A stretch of 64,000 bases of DNA from Fibrella aestuarina BUZ 2 (GCF_000331105.1 NC_020054.1:796001-860000); one strand, 5' to 3'; positions 36,036 to 44,912 are shown, counted from the first letter of the stretch. Program-made: numbers and translations. Notes: generated from the letters alone by a model not told the origin.

Positions 36036-37632
36036 CCATCTGGACGAACTCTTCAGAAAATCAGCTGAAGAGTTCGACGCGCCCTTCGATCCGGCCGACT
36101 GGACCGATATGTCGCGCCGACTGGATGACTACGACCGACGTACCTGGTTTGACCAGATTAGCCGGTGGGGCGGCATTGGGGCCATGCTGCTCTTGTTGTT
36201 GGGGGGACTCGGTTGGCTAATCTACGTACCTAAGGCGGCTGGTATTCATCAGCAAGGGGCAATCAAGACCAGCCCGGTACCACGACAGGCCGCCGCGTCC
36301 ACCCCGCTCTCTGAAGCGGACCGAGCATTGACTCGGGAGCCGGCTAAACCGCAGGCAACAGCGTCAGAAGCTACGTCGCTTCCCGCGCCTGTTGCGTCGG
36401 GAAACGATGAGTCGCCTACATTGGCACTAAATAAGTCCAACCCCGCAACGGCTAACCAGCCTACCTTAACCGACAAGCCAACCTCCACTGCGCCTGTTCG
36501 ACAGCCAATAACACAGCCTGAAACGTCGCCCCTGACCTTAGCCGACCGGCCGCTTGCTACTCATGCGGGCGAGCCAGTCGGTACGGCGGGGAAGCCGTCG
36601 CGGCTCACGCTGACGAATCGAGTGGCCCGCGCCAAACGAACTGGACGGCAGCCGGGCACGGGGATGATGGACGCGCTGGTGCTGGCTAAAACGTGGCCCG
36701 GAGCCCCCGATCGAGCGGCGACGAAGAACGTACCTGCACGCGCTACTCTGGAGGTGCCCGGTACAGACGTACACAGCACGAACGTACCCGGTAAGGACGT
36801 ACCCGGTATGGATGTACCCGGTATGGATGTACCTGAGGCGCCTGTGCCGGCCGAAACGCCGCTGGCGACGGATGCCCGTTGGTTGCCTGCCCTCTCGGCG
36901 GCGAGCAGCCTGAGTAGTGTCGTAGATCGTCCTTTGAAACAGGCGGTCGAGGTACAGGAAGTGGCTGTTGAGCGGCCCGCTCGTCGGCCAACACCCCGGC
37001 TATCGCGGTTCAGCGTGATGGTGTTCGCCTCGCCGGACCTAAGCAGCATCGGGCTAAAAAACTTCGATCGACCAGGAAGCAACATGGGCGTGTCGGTGCA
37101 ATACCAGCTCACCGATCGCCTGAGCTTGCACACTGGCGCCATGCTCAGCACCAAGCGGTACCAAACGTATTCAGATGAGTATGTATGGCCTAACCCGCCG
37201 CTACATAGCCATTTCTATCTAGTTCCGCAGGAGATCGATGGCGTTTGTAAAATGATTGACTTGCCGCTGAACCTGCGCTACGATTGGCTATTGCGGCCGC
37301 GTGGCGACGGACGTGCCCCGGCCCGCTGGTTTGCTACGGCCGGCATGACGAGTTACTTCATTCAACGAGAAACCTACACCTATGAATTTGCCGATCCGAC
37401 CGACCCACGAATCGGGATGAATACCGGTTGGGATAACCAAAAAGCGGGACGGCCGGGTGGGTCGTTTGGCTTCAGCAACATCAACGTGTCGATGGGATAC
37501 GAACGGCCTATTACCGGTCGTTTATCCTGGCAGGTTGAGCCGTTCATGAAAATCCCGCTCAAAGGCGTAGGTGTTTTCCGGGTGAAACTGATCAGCACTG
37601 GCGCGTTTATCGGTCTTCGGTATCGCTTCTAA
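36010..37632 (+). CDS. Anti-sigma-like membrane protein fused to an outer-membrane beta-barrel-like domain
   Basis: The 540 residues read as three parts: a cytoplasmic acidic N-terminus (EEWPDNHLDELFRKSAEEFDAPFDPADWTDMSRRL, about 1-45), one membrane helix (about 56-73, GIGAMLLLLLGGLGWLIYV), and a Pro/Thr/Ala-rich linker (about 75-320), then a C-terminal beta-rich part (FSVMVFASPDLSS to ISTGAFIGLRYRF) ending in Phe like PorT-type barrels. The linker contains five 15-nt/5-residue units (36754-36828), three of them of VPG(K/M)D type. N-terminus and overlap with the sigma gene suggest anti-sigma control. Whether the barrel spans the outer membrane from an inner-membrane-anchored chain is unclear. 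Confidence 0.75.
   Translation: MSMEEWPDNHLDELFRKSAEEFDAPFDPADWTDMSRRLDDYDRRTWFDQISRWGGIGAMLLLLLGGLGWLIYVPKAAGIHQQGAIKTSPVPRQAAASTPLSEADRALTREPAKPQATASEATSLPAPVASGNDESPTLALNKSNPATANQPTLTDKPTSTAPVRQPITQPETSPLTLADRPLATHAGEPVGTAGKPSRLTLTNRVARAKRTGRQPGTGMMDALVLAKTWPGAPDRAATKNVPARATLEVPGTDVHSTNVPGKDVPGMDVPGMDVPEAPVPAETPLATDARWLPALSAASSLSSVVDRPLKQAVEVQEVAVERPARRPTPRLSRFSVMVFASPDLSSIGLKNFDRPGSNMGVSVQYQLTDRLSLHTGAMLSTKRYQTYSDEYVWPNPPLHSHFYLVPQEIDGVCKMIDLPLNLRYDWLLRPRGDGRAPARWFATAGMTSYFIQRETYTYEFADPTDPRIGMNTGWDNQKAGRPGGSFGFSNINVSMGYERPITGRLSWQVEPFMKIPLKGVGVFRVKLISTGAFIGLRYRF
36754..36840 (+). repeat. 15-nt tandem repeat encoding VPG(K/M)D-type units
   Basis: Consecutive units gtgcccggtacagac, gtacacagcacgaac, gtacccggtaaggac and gtacccggtatggat (twice) are followed by gtacctgaggcg. 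The last two full units are identical. They expand around the GTACC core of the genome-wide octamer. Confidence 0.9.
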
Positions 37633-37715
37633 CCGCCTTATCCAATGTAGTAACTGCCCTTTCTTCTCTAATTAACTGTATCAACACACGATTGCCCCTT
37701 AAACGTCAGCCTGTT

Positions 37716-38267
37716 ATGAACAAAAATAGCCAGTCCGTCGATACCGATCCGATCAACGAATCAGCCGCCATCTCACGGGGCGATTTCATGCGCAGCCTTG
37801 GTCTCAGCTCCGCCGCCCTGATGGCCTTCTATTGCATGGGCACTACGCTCTCGTCGTGCAAATCGAGCGATCCCGCACCGACCACGCCCACTATCCCCAG
37901 CACAGGCGGAAGCGGGAGTAACGGGCTTACCGGCAACGCCACCACCTCTGCCGGCGCCATCAACTTTACGCTTGACCTCACCAACAGCAACGTCGTTGGC
38001 CTGAAAACGGCGGGCTCAGCCCTCAAAGTGGGCGACGTGTTTATTGCCAACGCCAAGAGCGGATATGTAGCCCTGCAACGGTTGTGTACCCACGAAGGGC
38101 AGGACTTGCTCGCTTATCGCTCCGGCAGCGACGACATCGTTTGCTCAGCCCATGGTTCCGAATTCAAAACCGACGGGTCGGTCAACAAAGGGCCCGCTGC
38201 TACGGCACTCAAACGGTATACGGCTACGCTATCGGCTGATGGCAATACGCTGACCGTAAAAGCCTGA
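37716..38267 (+). CDS. Rieske [2Fe-2S] lipoprotein
   Basis: The 183-residue product has both Rieske ligand motifs, CTHEGQDL and CSAHGSEF, each providing Cys and His to a 2Fe-2S cluster. The N-terminal signal (SRGDFMRSLGLSSAALMAFYCMGTTLSSC) ends in a lipobox-like cysteine, so it is probably a periplasmic lipoprotein. A Gly/Ser/Thr-rich linker (SSDPAPTTPTIPSTGGSGSNG) tethers the domain. Such small Rieske lipoproteins are candidate electron carriers. It lies 83 bp after the beta-barrel gene and just before the His-rich membrane protein. Confidence 0.92.
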   Translation: MNKNSQSVDTDPINESAAISRGDFMRSLGLSSAALMAFYCMGTTLSSCKSSDPAPTTPTIPSTGGSGSNGLTGNATTSAGAINFTLDLTNSNVVGLKTAGSALKVGDVFIANAKSGYVALQRLCTHEGQDLLAYRSGSDDIVCSAHGSEFKTDGSVNKGPAATALKRYTATLSADGNTLTVKA

Positions 38268-38285
38268 TCCGTAAACCCGTTTCGT

Positions 38286-38348
38286 ACACACGCCCCGTCT
38301 GTCGGTCTGCGCTCCAGCAGACACAAGACACTGAGACGGGGCGTGTGT
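38286..38348. repeat. Nested inverted repeat (15-bp outer stem, inner hairpin)
   Basis: Outer arms 38286-38300 and 38334-38348 are perfect complements (core cacgccccgtct); inside, gtctgc/gcagac forms a second hairpin. It lacks a T-run and sits between two genes of the same likely operon. Confidence 0.8.
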
Positions 38349-38372
38349 CGCCTACATAACGCTTAGTCCTAC

Positions 38373-39074
38373 ATGAGTATGATTCGCTCCTTTTTAGTCG
38401 GCCTGTTGAGCTGCTGTGCGTTTTCGATGGTACAGGCGCAGGACAGTACCAAAGTAGCTGCCCCCGCAACGGCCGTTACGGATACCACCCGCCCCGCGGC
38501 GGAATCGGCCGACGCGCTGCTGTCCAGCCTGACTGATTCCATTGCCGCCCCTCCGTTGCTGCCCGACCATATGCTTCTTACCCAACGGGTGTTTTGGGGT
38601 AAAAAAGGGCTGGTGCGTCTGGTCGGTGCGTCGCCCCCTACGGTGGAAGGCCGTGAAAAGGAACTGAAGGTTCGCCGGACCATGCTGAGCCTGCATCAGA
38701 TTGGCGGCTTTGTCACGCTGGCGGGCTTCATCGCGCAGGGAATCATCGGTTCGCAACTATACAACGCGAAAGGGAACGACTATTCGCGCATCAAAGAACT
38801 GCACGAAGGCATGGCCACGGCGATCAACATTGCCTACGGCACAACGGCGCTGCTGGCGCTGACGGCCCCGCCCCCGGCGGTTGGGCAGCGGCGTGGTCTC
38901 AGCACCATCAAGCTGCACAAATACCTCGCGATTGTTCACCTGGCGGGCATGGTGGCGACCAACATTCTGGCCCATCAGATTGAAAAGGATTTCACCCTGA
39001 AGCCCTATCACCGCGCGGCTGCCTACACCACCTTCGGGGCGTTTGCGGCCTCCATCATCGTCCTGAAATTTTAA
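38373..39074 (+). CDS. Four-helix membrane protein with conserved-looking histidines (cytochrome b561-like)
   Basis: A signal peptide (MIRSFLVGLLSCCAFSMVQAQ) is followed by a ~75-residue linker and four predicted helices: LHQIGGFVTLAGFIAQGIIGS, ELHEGMATAINIAYGTTALLAL, LHKYLAIVHLAGMVATNILAH and YHRAAAYTTFGAFAASIIVL. Histidines sit at or near each helix start, the spacing expected of heme-b ligands in cytochrome b561-type quinol or ferric reductases. I infer a transmembrane heme protein, but have not matched a named family. Neighbours are a Rieske protein and a YceI protein, which supports electron transfer across the inner membrane. Confidence 0.65.
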   Translation: MSMIRSFLVGLLSCCAFSMVQAQDSTKVAAPATAVTDTTRPAAESADALLSSLTDSIAAPPLLPDHMLLTQRVFWGKKGLVRLVGASPPTVEGREKELKVRRTMLSLHQIGGFVTLAGFIAQGIIGSQLYNAKGNDYSRIKELHEGMATAINIAYGTTALLALTAPPPAVGQRRGLSTIKLHKYLAIVHLAGMVATNILAHQIEKDFTLKPYHRAAAYTTFGAFAASIIVLKF

Positions 39075-39151
39075 TAGATGTGCGCCTTTGTCGTCAGTTA
39101 ACGCCAACAGTCTGTTGACTGCTGACAAAGGGCTATTGTCTCTGCCAACTC

Positions 39152-39685
39152 ATGAAACTCCTTGCGCTGCTCCTGATCTGTACCGCGTTTGCCCCCCTCG
39201 CGCCCAAAAAACTCGTTGCCGATAAGGCCAAATCTACGGTGACGTATGCCATGAAACACCCCATGCACGATTGGGAAGGGGTAAGCCGCGACGTCAATGC
39301 GGCACTGGTCATTGACGATGCCACCAAACAGGTGCAACAGGTGGCCGTGGTGGTTCGGGTGGCGTCGTTCGACAGCCAGAACCAAAACCGCGACTCGCAC
39401 ATGGTGGAGGTGCTCGACGGCCTCAAATACCCCAACGTGACGTTCACGAGCCAGGACGTAAAAACGAATGCCGACGGTTCACTGACGGCTACCGGCAAGC
39501 TGACGTTCCACAACGTGACCAAGCCCGTGACCATCCAGGCCACCCGCCGCGACCAGAACGGCCAATGGCAACTCGACGGCCAATTCACTGTCAAGCTGAC
39601 GGATTATGCCGTCGAGCGGCCCACCCTGCTGGCTGTTCCCACCGACGATCAGTTCAAACTGTCGTTTTCGATTTTGTTTAAATAA
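39152..39685 (+). CDS. YceI family periplasmic protein
   Basis: The 177-residue protein has a signal sequence (MKLLALLLICTAFAPLA) and the lipocalin-like YceI fold: STVTYAMKHPMHDWEGVSRDVNAAL, FDSQNQNRDSHMVEVLDGLKYPNVTFTSQ and GKLTFHNVTKPVTIQ. YceI proteins bind polyisoprenoids or quinone-like lipids in the periplasm. With the Rieske and b561-like neighbours it may carry or store a quinone-like substrate (inference). Confidence 0.93.
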   Translation: MKLLALLLICTAFAPLAPKKLVADKAKSTVTYAMKHPMHDWEGVSRDVNAALVIDDATKQVQQVAVVVRVASFDSQNQNRDSHMVEVLDGLKYPNVTFTSQDVKTNADGSLTATGKLTFHNVTKPVTIQATRRDQNGQWQLDGQFTVKLTDYAVERPTLLAVPTDDQFKLSFSILFK

Positions 39686-39689
39686 GCGT

Positions 39690-39771
39690 GGGACATAGGG
39701 CTCGGTGCGCGGGGTAGCCAAGTCGTTACTCCATGCCCCGAGCCCCGAGCCCCGAGCCCCACGCCCTATGC
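39690..39771. repeat. Imperfect GC-rich inverted repeat with tandem GGGGCTC words
   Basis: Just before the S41 protease stop, catgccccgagccccgagcc continues with a third gagcccc unit (7-nt period) and pairs weakly with gggctcggtgcgcgggg. Same word family as 34.39 and 19.99 kb. Confidence 0.6.
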
Positions 39772-41310
39772 TCATTTAAGCGCTTCCAGGGGGCCGCCGG
39801 TAGTAGCCCGGACGGCCGAAACCCCCTCTTTGATGAGCAGAAGGGCCTGATGCAGCGTGTAGTTGCGATTTTGCAGCAAATCGTCATACGAGCGCGACGT
39901 CGGGAAATCGGGCTCGATGGTGAAACCGTTGGCGTGGTCAGCTGCGACGGCATGCACCAGTTTTTTCAGCGGCAAACGGACCTGGATCTGCGAGTGGGGG
40001 AGGGTGATGTATTTAAACTGACCCGCAAAGTCGCCCCAATAGGCACCACCGCAAGCTTCGCCCACAAACGTACCCCGGCCTGCGTCGAGCGTTTTAGCCA
40101 GCACTGAAGCCGCCGCCGAAAACGACGACCCGTTCATCAGCAGGTACAGATTACCCCGGAACGCCAGCTTTCCCGCTGGCCGAAACCGCTTCCGGGCCAC
40201 CCGGTTGGCAAACCAGCCCCGGCCGTCATCTTTGTAATTCATGCTGAAATTCAGCACCGACAGCGGATTCCAGCGCGTAACAATTTCGGCGCGGGCCGCC
40301 CGTTTCATGTGTTCGCCCTCCATTACCGTAAACGGTTCGGGCAGCCAATATTGCAGCAGCCGCGCTGAGTTGAGTACCGCTCCCCCGCCGTTGTTCTGCA
40401 AATCGACGACCAAATTCTTGACCCCGGCAGCCTGAATCTGTTGAAATGCTTTTTTGAGGCGCCGTTTGAATTGCCATTGGAACGGATCGAAGCCGCGCGG
40501 GTTCATAAACGACGACACACGCAACACGGCGGTGCCGCTGAGCGAGTCGACTAGCCGGACGCTGAGGTTAGGCTGGCGCAGGTCGGGCTGTTGCTCAAAG
40601 TCGCGGCGGTAGCGCTGAGCCAGCAGATTCCGAAACCGTTCCGACGTAGGGCAGGCCAGTCGGGTTTGGCGCGTGAGCGTGTCGTTGGGCAGTCGGTAAC
40701 GTACCTGCACCGTGTCGACGGAGCCGTACCAGGCGGCGTAATAATCGGCAAACTGGGTGAGGCTCCACTGCTCGCGGCCACTTTGGTTATCGCCGTCGGA
40801 GCCCGAGCGGTCGCCATCCATCAGTACCTTGTGAATGATGGCCACCGATTTGCCCTGGATCGACAGCAGTTCGGTGCCGCGCCGCAACGTGGTATCTTCC
40901 GAGGCGTTGTGGCTGATGTAGTACCGGCCATCGACCTGCCGAATGTAGAACGGCACATAGTGGGTGGTGCGGTTGAGGTAGCCGTTGCGGTGGTTGAGGT
41001 TCGTGTGCCCGTCTTTAAGGCTGCTTACGTAGGGAGCTACGTACCTGAACAGCGACAGGTAGTCGATGGGCGCATCGAGGTGATTGTACAGTGAGTCGAA
41101 AAGTTGCTCCATGCGGGCCTCGGGCGTGTAGTAACCGATGCCGGGATGATAGGTTTTCAACTGCCGCCGCAGGTACAGCATGTCTTCATGCGCCTGATCG
41201 GGGGTAAAGGTTTGGGCTACCGACGAAGCCACGCAGCAGGTGGCGAAAATTAGTATCAGTAACCCCAGACGAGCCAGAGGCCGCCGGGTGATCTGAAATA
41301 AGAATCGCAT
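39772..41310 (-). CDS. S41 family peptidase (C-terminal processing-type serine protease)
   Basis: The 512-residue product begins with a signal segment (MRFLFQITRRPLARLGLLILIFATCCVASSVAQ). A N-terminal helical region with LKDGHTNLNHR is followed by a PDZ-like part (GTELLSIQGKSVAIIHKVL) and the tail-specific protease domain: VLRVSSFMNP, NLVVDLQNNGGGAVLNSARLL and the Ser/Lys catalytic site in LLMNGSSFSAAASVLAKTL. It is likely periplasmic or surface protease. ATG 41310 gives a clean signal peptide. Both neighbours on this strand are separated by long spacers. Confidence 0.88.
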   Translation of the reverse strand: MRFLFQITRRPLARLGLLILIFATCCVASSVAQTFTPDQAHEDMLYLRRQLKTYHPGIGYYTPEARMEQLFDSLYNHLDAPIDYLSLFRYVAPYVSSLKDGHTNLNHRNGYLNRTTHYVPFYIRQVDGRYYISHNASEDTTLRRGTELLSIQGKSVAIIHKVLMDGDRSGSDGDNQSGREQWSLTQFADYYAAWYGSVDTVQVRYRLPNDTLTRQTRLACPTSERFRNLLAQRYRRDFEQQPDLRQPNLSVRLVDSLSGTAVLRVSSFMNPRGFDPFQWQFKRRLKKAFQQIQAAGVKNLVVDLQNNGGGAVLNSARLLQYWLPEPFTVMEGEHMKRAARAEIVTRWNPLSVLNFSMNYKDDGRGWFANRVARKRFRPAGKLAFRGNLYLLMNGSSFSAAASVLAKTLDAGRGTFVGEACGGAYWGDFAGQFKYITLPHSQIQVRLPLKKLVHAVAADHANGFTIEPDFPTSRSYDDLLQNRNYTLHQALLLIKEGVSAVRATTGGPLEALK

Positions 41311-41528
41311 GGTTAGGTTAAAACAAGAGGAAGCCCGTAGGCTAATTATTTTACGGTCCTCTAAACTAATCGAAAACAGAATAAAATACAAAGCATACCG
41401 AAATAATCGGCTTTATATACGGTGTGTGGCAGGTATAGCCGAAGATTGTAGTAAGAATAGTCCTATAATCGATGTAGGTATAGGTAATTAACGCTATCGT
41501 TAAAAAAACAAATTGCTCAGAATCTCAC
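41311..41528. other. AT-rich spacer, no gene seen
   Basis: This 218-bp spacer upstream of the S41 protease gene is strongly AT-rich compared with its surroundings. It probably holds the protease promoter, but I cannot point to an exact -7 element. Confidence 0.4.
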
Positions 41529-42479
41529 TCAAAAATAAATCCACCAAAAGCGTGGTTTTGGCCCGATTTGAAGCGTCGGAGCTGGTACTTTGATGTAGCT
41601 CAGGCAATGCAGTACAGTCTTCATCAGTGGTCGCCGCGGCTTGACTAGTTTGACCAGATCTATGTCGGGCGCCAGATACCATTCCCAGCGGCCGCCTTCG
41701 CCGGTGCGGCCAATGCTCCAGGTTTCGGCCTCAAGGCCAGCGCCAATTGATAGCTGTAGCCAGTCAGGCCACACCCGCTCGAATCGGTGGCCGCCCAGGT
41801 GCTCGGGTGAAAACGAAAACCAATAAGTCTGATTGATGTAATCGTCGATGCTGAACGCCTGCGTTTTGATACCCCGATGATCGAAATACTTGTCGGTGCG
41901 CTGCCAGTAGCTCGCCTTCCACTGACTGTCGCGCAAAAACGCCGACTGTTGTTGCGCCATCGGCCATAATCCGCCCAGTGTACCTGCCGTTACGTCGGCC
42001 CAGCTAAAACCATAGCGCGGTGAGAACCCGTCTTTGAACTCGATGCTTAGCTGCACAAACGCCGCTGCCCCGGCCGCATACCAGGCGGCGCGCTTCGGGG
42101 CCATACCCGCCCAGCTAAAACCCGCGTAGTAGGCGTCGGCGGTGAACACGCCTCCCAATAGGTGCCCCAGCTTATCGACGTTACTGGCGTACCGAAAGTC
42201 GCGCCCGTTGTCGAAGTGAAAGCGAGTGTAGCCCTCGCGCCACCATTTGTTTTCCAGGTATACGTAGGTGGCTCCCAACGCGAGTACGGTGGTGCCGCCC
42301 AGTAGCTGACGGCGTTTCCGTTGGGTAACAGCGGTCGAATCCGTAGCGAGGTACGTTGCCTGCCCGCTCCCTGTCGAGTCGGTAGGAATTGGCGGGTAAA
42401 GCGCATCTTGTGCCCAACTGGTCAGTGGTATAAGGAGTTGGCCGAGCAGCAGGTACGTTCTAAAGCGGTGGGTAACCAT
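41529..42479 (-). CDS. DUF2279 envelope protein
   Basis: The 316-residue product has a signal peptide (MVTHRFRTYLLLGQLLIPLTSWAQ). It contains DNGRDFRYASNVDKLGHLLGGVFTADAYYAGFSWAGM and EFKDGFSPRYGFSWADVTAGTLGG, which correspond to DUF2279, a family of predicted periplasmic or outer-membrane proteins with buried charged residues in hydrophobic helices (ENKWW...DKLGH...EFKDGF...ADV), resembling VanZ-like folds. Function unknown. ATG 42479 is chosen because it starts the signal peptide. Confidence 0.78.
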   Translation of the reverse strand: MVTHRFRTYLLLGQLLIPLTSWAQDALYPPIPTDSTGSGQATYLATDSTAVTQRKRRQLLGGTTVLALGATYVYLENKWWREGYTRFHFDNGRDFRYASNVDKLGHLLGGVFTADAYYAGFSWAGMAPKRAAWYAAGAAAFVQLSIEFKDGFSPRYGFSWADVTAGTLGGLWPMAQQQSAFLRDSQWKASYWQRTDKYFDHRGIKTQAFSIDDYINQTYWFSFSPEHLGGHRFERVWPDWLQLSIGAGLEAETWSIGRTGEGGRWEWYLAPDIDLVKLVKPRRPLMKTVLHCLSYIKVPAPTLQIGPKPRFWWIYF

Positions 42480-42662
42480 AAGCCGTGCGTAAAAACCACT
42501 AAAGGTAGCGGTTAAATCAACCAAATGGGGTCAGGCGGTGCGTAAGGCCGGGTACGTTCCGACAGGATGGAGCGGCATCACGAATGTGCGCCGAAAGCCG
42601 TTATTTTGGGTTAGCTTATCGGCGGGTCTGCCCGCCCGTTTTTCCTGATCAGCCCTACTGCC

Positions 42663-44912
42663 ATGCGCCCTGACTTCACCAACCTACCGTCTTTCCCCGT
42701 TTCATCGCCTATCCCGGCCAGCGCGCCGCCCTTCACCACGGCGGAAGGCATTCGGCTGAAGCCCCGCTTCACGCAGGCTGATGCCCCGTCGGAACTGGCA
42801 GGCTGGCAGGCGGGGATACCGCCGTATCTGCGCGGTCCCTACGCCAGCATGTATGTGCGCCAACCCTGGACTATCCGGCAATACGCGGGTTTCAGCACTG
42901 CCGAAGCGTCGAATGCGTTCTATCGGCGTAACCTGGCGGCGGGGCAGAAAGGGTTGTCGGTTGCGTTTGACCTGGCCACGCACCGGGGCTACGATTCGGA
43001 CCATCCGCGCGTGGTGGGCGACGTGGGCAAGGCGGGCGTTGCCATCGATTCGGTCGAGGACATGAAAATCCTGTTCGACCAGATTCCGCTCGATCAGATG
43101 TCGGTGTCGATGACCATGAACGGGGCGGTGTTGCCCATTATGGCGTTTTACATCGTAGCGGCCGAAGAGCAGGGCGTTTCGCCCGAGAAACTGTCGGGCA
43201 CGATCCAGAACGACATTCTGAAGGAGTTCATGGTGCGGAACACCTATATCTACCCGCCCACGCCGTCGATGCGGATTATCGGCGATATTTTTGCGTACAC
43301 GAGCCGCCACATGCCGAAGTTCAACAGCATCAGCATCAGCGGTTACCACATGCACGAGGCGGGCGCACCGGCCCATCTGGAGCTTGCCTACACGCTGGCC
43401 GATGGCCTTGAATACATCCGCACGGGGCTGGCGGCAGGCATGAGCATTGATCAGTTTGCGCCACGCCTGTCGTTTTTCTGGGGTATTGGCGTGAACCACT
43501 TCATGGAGATCGCCAAAATGCGGGCCGGCCGGGTGTTGTGGGCATCACTCGTGCAGGGGTTCGGCCCCCAAAATGCCAAGTCGCTGGCGTTGCGCACTCA
43601 CTGCCAGACGTCGGGTTACAGCCTCACCGAGCAGGACCCGTTCAACAACGTAGCCCGCACAACCATCGAGGCGCTGGCGGCGGTGTTGGGTGGCACCCAA
43701 AGCCTGCACACCAATTCGCTGGATGAAGCCATCGCCTTGCCCACCGATTTTTCGGCGCGTATCGCCCGCAACACGCAGCTCTACCTCCAACACGAAACCG
43801 ACGTCACCCGCGCCGTTGACCCCTGGGGTGGCTCATATTATGTCGAATACCTCACGAAGGAACTGATCGACAAAGCCAGCGCTCTGATTGACGAAGTAGA
43901 ACAACTGGGCGGCATGACGAAAGCGATCGACACGGGCCTGCCCAAACTGCGCATCGAAGAAGCCGCCGCCCGCAAGCAGGCCCGTATTGACAGTGGCCGC
44001 GACGTGATCGTGGGTGTCAATAAATACCGCGCCCAGACCGAGACAAACATTGAACTGCTCGAGGTTGACAACCAAGCCGTACGCACCAGTCAGATCGAGC
44101 GCCTGCGCCAGGTACGTGCCACCCGCGATCAGGCCAAGGTGCAAGCCGCGCTAGCCGCACTGACGGCGGCGGCTAGTACCTCACCCCCCGGCCCCCTCTC
44201 CTTAAAAGAAGGAGAGGGGGGGATCTCTGGTAGTGTGGAAGCGGCGTTCGTTCCTTCTGACTTCTCCCCCTCTCCTTCTTTTAAGGAGAGGGGGCCGGGG
44301 GGTGAGGTAAACCTCCTCGCCTTGGCTATCGAAGCGGCGCGCCACCGGGCTACGCTGGGCGAAATTTCGGATGCGCTCGAAGCGGTGTTCGGGCGGCACA
44401 AGGCAACCATTCGGGCCGTATCGGGTGTGTATCAGGCAGAGGTATCCGACGATGAGAACTTTCGGCTGGCGCGTGAAATGGCCAACCGCTTTGCCGAGGA
44501 GGAAGGACGCCGCCCCCGGATGCTGGTGGCCAAAATGGGACAGGATGGCCACGACCGGGGTGCCAAAATCATCGCGACCAGCTTCGCCGATCTGGGCTTC
44601 GACGTGGATATGGGGCCGCTGTTTCAGACACCAGCCGAAGTAGCCCGGCAAGCTGCCGAAAACGATGTGCACGTCGTTGGGGTGTCGAGTCTGGCGGCAG
44701 GCCATAAAACGCTGGTGCCGCAGCTCATTGACGAACTCCGCGCGATTGGCCGCGACGACATTCTGGTGATTGCCGGGGGCGTTATTCCGGCGGCCGATTA
44801 CCAGTACCTCTACGACGCGGGCGTGAAAGGCGTCTTTGGCCCCGGCACCGTTATTTCCATCGCTGCCCAGAAGATCCTAAGCGAACTGATGGAAGCAGGT
44901 GTGTCGGACTGA
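42663..44912 (+). CDS. Methylmalonyl-CoA mutase, catalytic (large) subunit, carrying an in-frame palindromic insertion
   Basis: The enzyme interconverts methylmalonyl-CoA and succinyl-CoA with adenosylcobalamin. The N-terminal TIM barrel ([74 protein letters not shown]) is intact and the C-terminal cobalamin domain has the base-off motif D628-G-H630-DRG. Between them, about residues 505-549 ([15 protein letters not shown]...[14 protein letters not shown]) are encoded by a 133-bp repeat with 44-bp perfect inverted arms, absent from the normal family. The total of 749 residues is longer than expected of the core by about this amount. No small subunit gene is adjacent. Confidence 0.95.
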   Translation: MRPDFTNLPSFPVSSPIPASAPPFTTAEGIRLKPRFTQADAPSELAGWQAGIPPYLRGPYASMYVRQPWTIRQYAGFSTAEASNAFYRRNLAAGQKGLSVAFDLATHRGYDSDHPRVVGDVGKAGVAIDSVEDMKILFDQIPLDQMSVSMTMNGAVLPIMAFYIVAAEEQGVSPEKLSGTIQNDILKEFMVRNTYIYPPTPSMRIIGDIFAYTSRHMPKFNSISISGYHMHEAGAPAHLELAYTLADGLEYIRTGLAAGMSIDQFAPRLSFFWGIGVNHFMEIAKMRAGRVLWASLVQGFGPQNAKSLALRTHCQTSGYSLTEQDPFNNVARTTIEALAAVLGGTQSLHTNSLDEAIALPTDFSARIARNTQLYLQHETDVTRAVDPWGGSYYVEYLTKELIDKASALIDEVEQLGGMTKAIDTGLPKLRIEEAAARKQARIDSGRDVIVGVNKYRAQTETNIELLEVDNQAVRTSQIERLRQVRATRDQAKVQAALAALTAAASTSPPGPLSLKEGEGGISGSVEAAFVPSDFSPSPSFKERGPGGEVNLLALAIEAARHRATLGEISDALEAVFGRHKATIRAVSGVYQAEVSDDENFRLAREMANRFAEEEGRRPRMLVAKMGQDGHDRGAKIIATSFADLGFDVDMGPLFQTPAEVARQAAENDVHVVGVSSLAAGHKTLVPQLIDELRAIGRDDILVIAGGVIPAADYQYLYDAGVKGVFGPGTVISIAAQKILSELMEAGVSD
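44177..44309. repeat. Palindromic repeat element inserted in frame in the mutase gene
   Basis: Arms 44177-44220 and 44266-44309 are perfect 44-bp complements (tacctcaccccccggccccc...); each arm holds its own hairpin of ccccctctcctt and aaggagaggggg. The spacer is 45 nt. Both arms are free of stops in the mutase frame and translate as [12 protein letters not shown] and [12 protein letters not shown]. Similar [15 protein letters not shown] peptides are known to me as products of dispersed palindromes in Bacteroidota and cyanobacteria. Confidence 0.95.

Noticed and set aside
42663..44912. Frameshift or assembly error in the mutase gene at the palindromic element
   Set aside because: The frame stays open through the element and the downstream cobalamin domain is in frame with the barrel, so an intact gene with insertion fits better.
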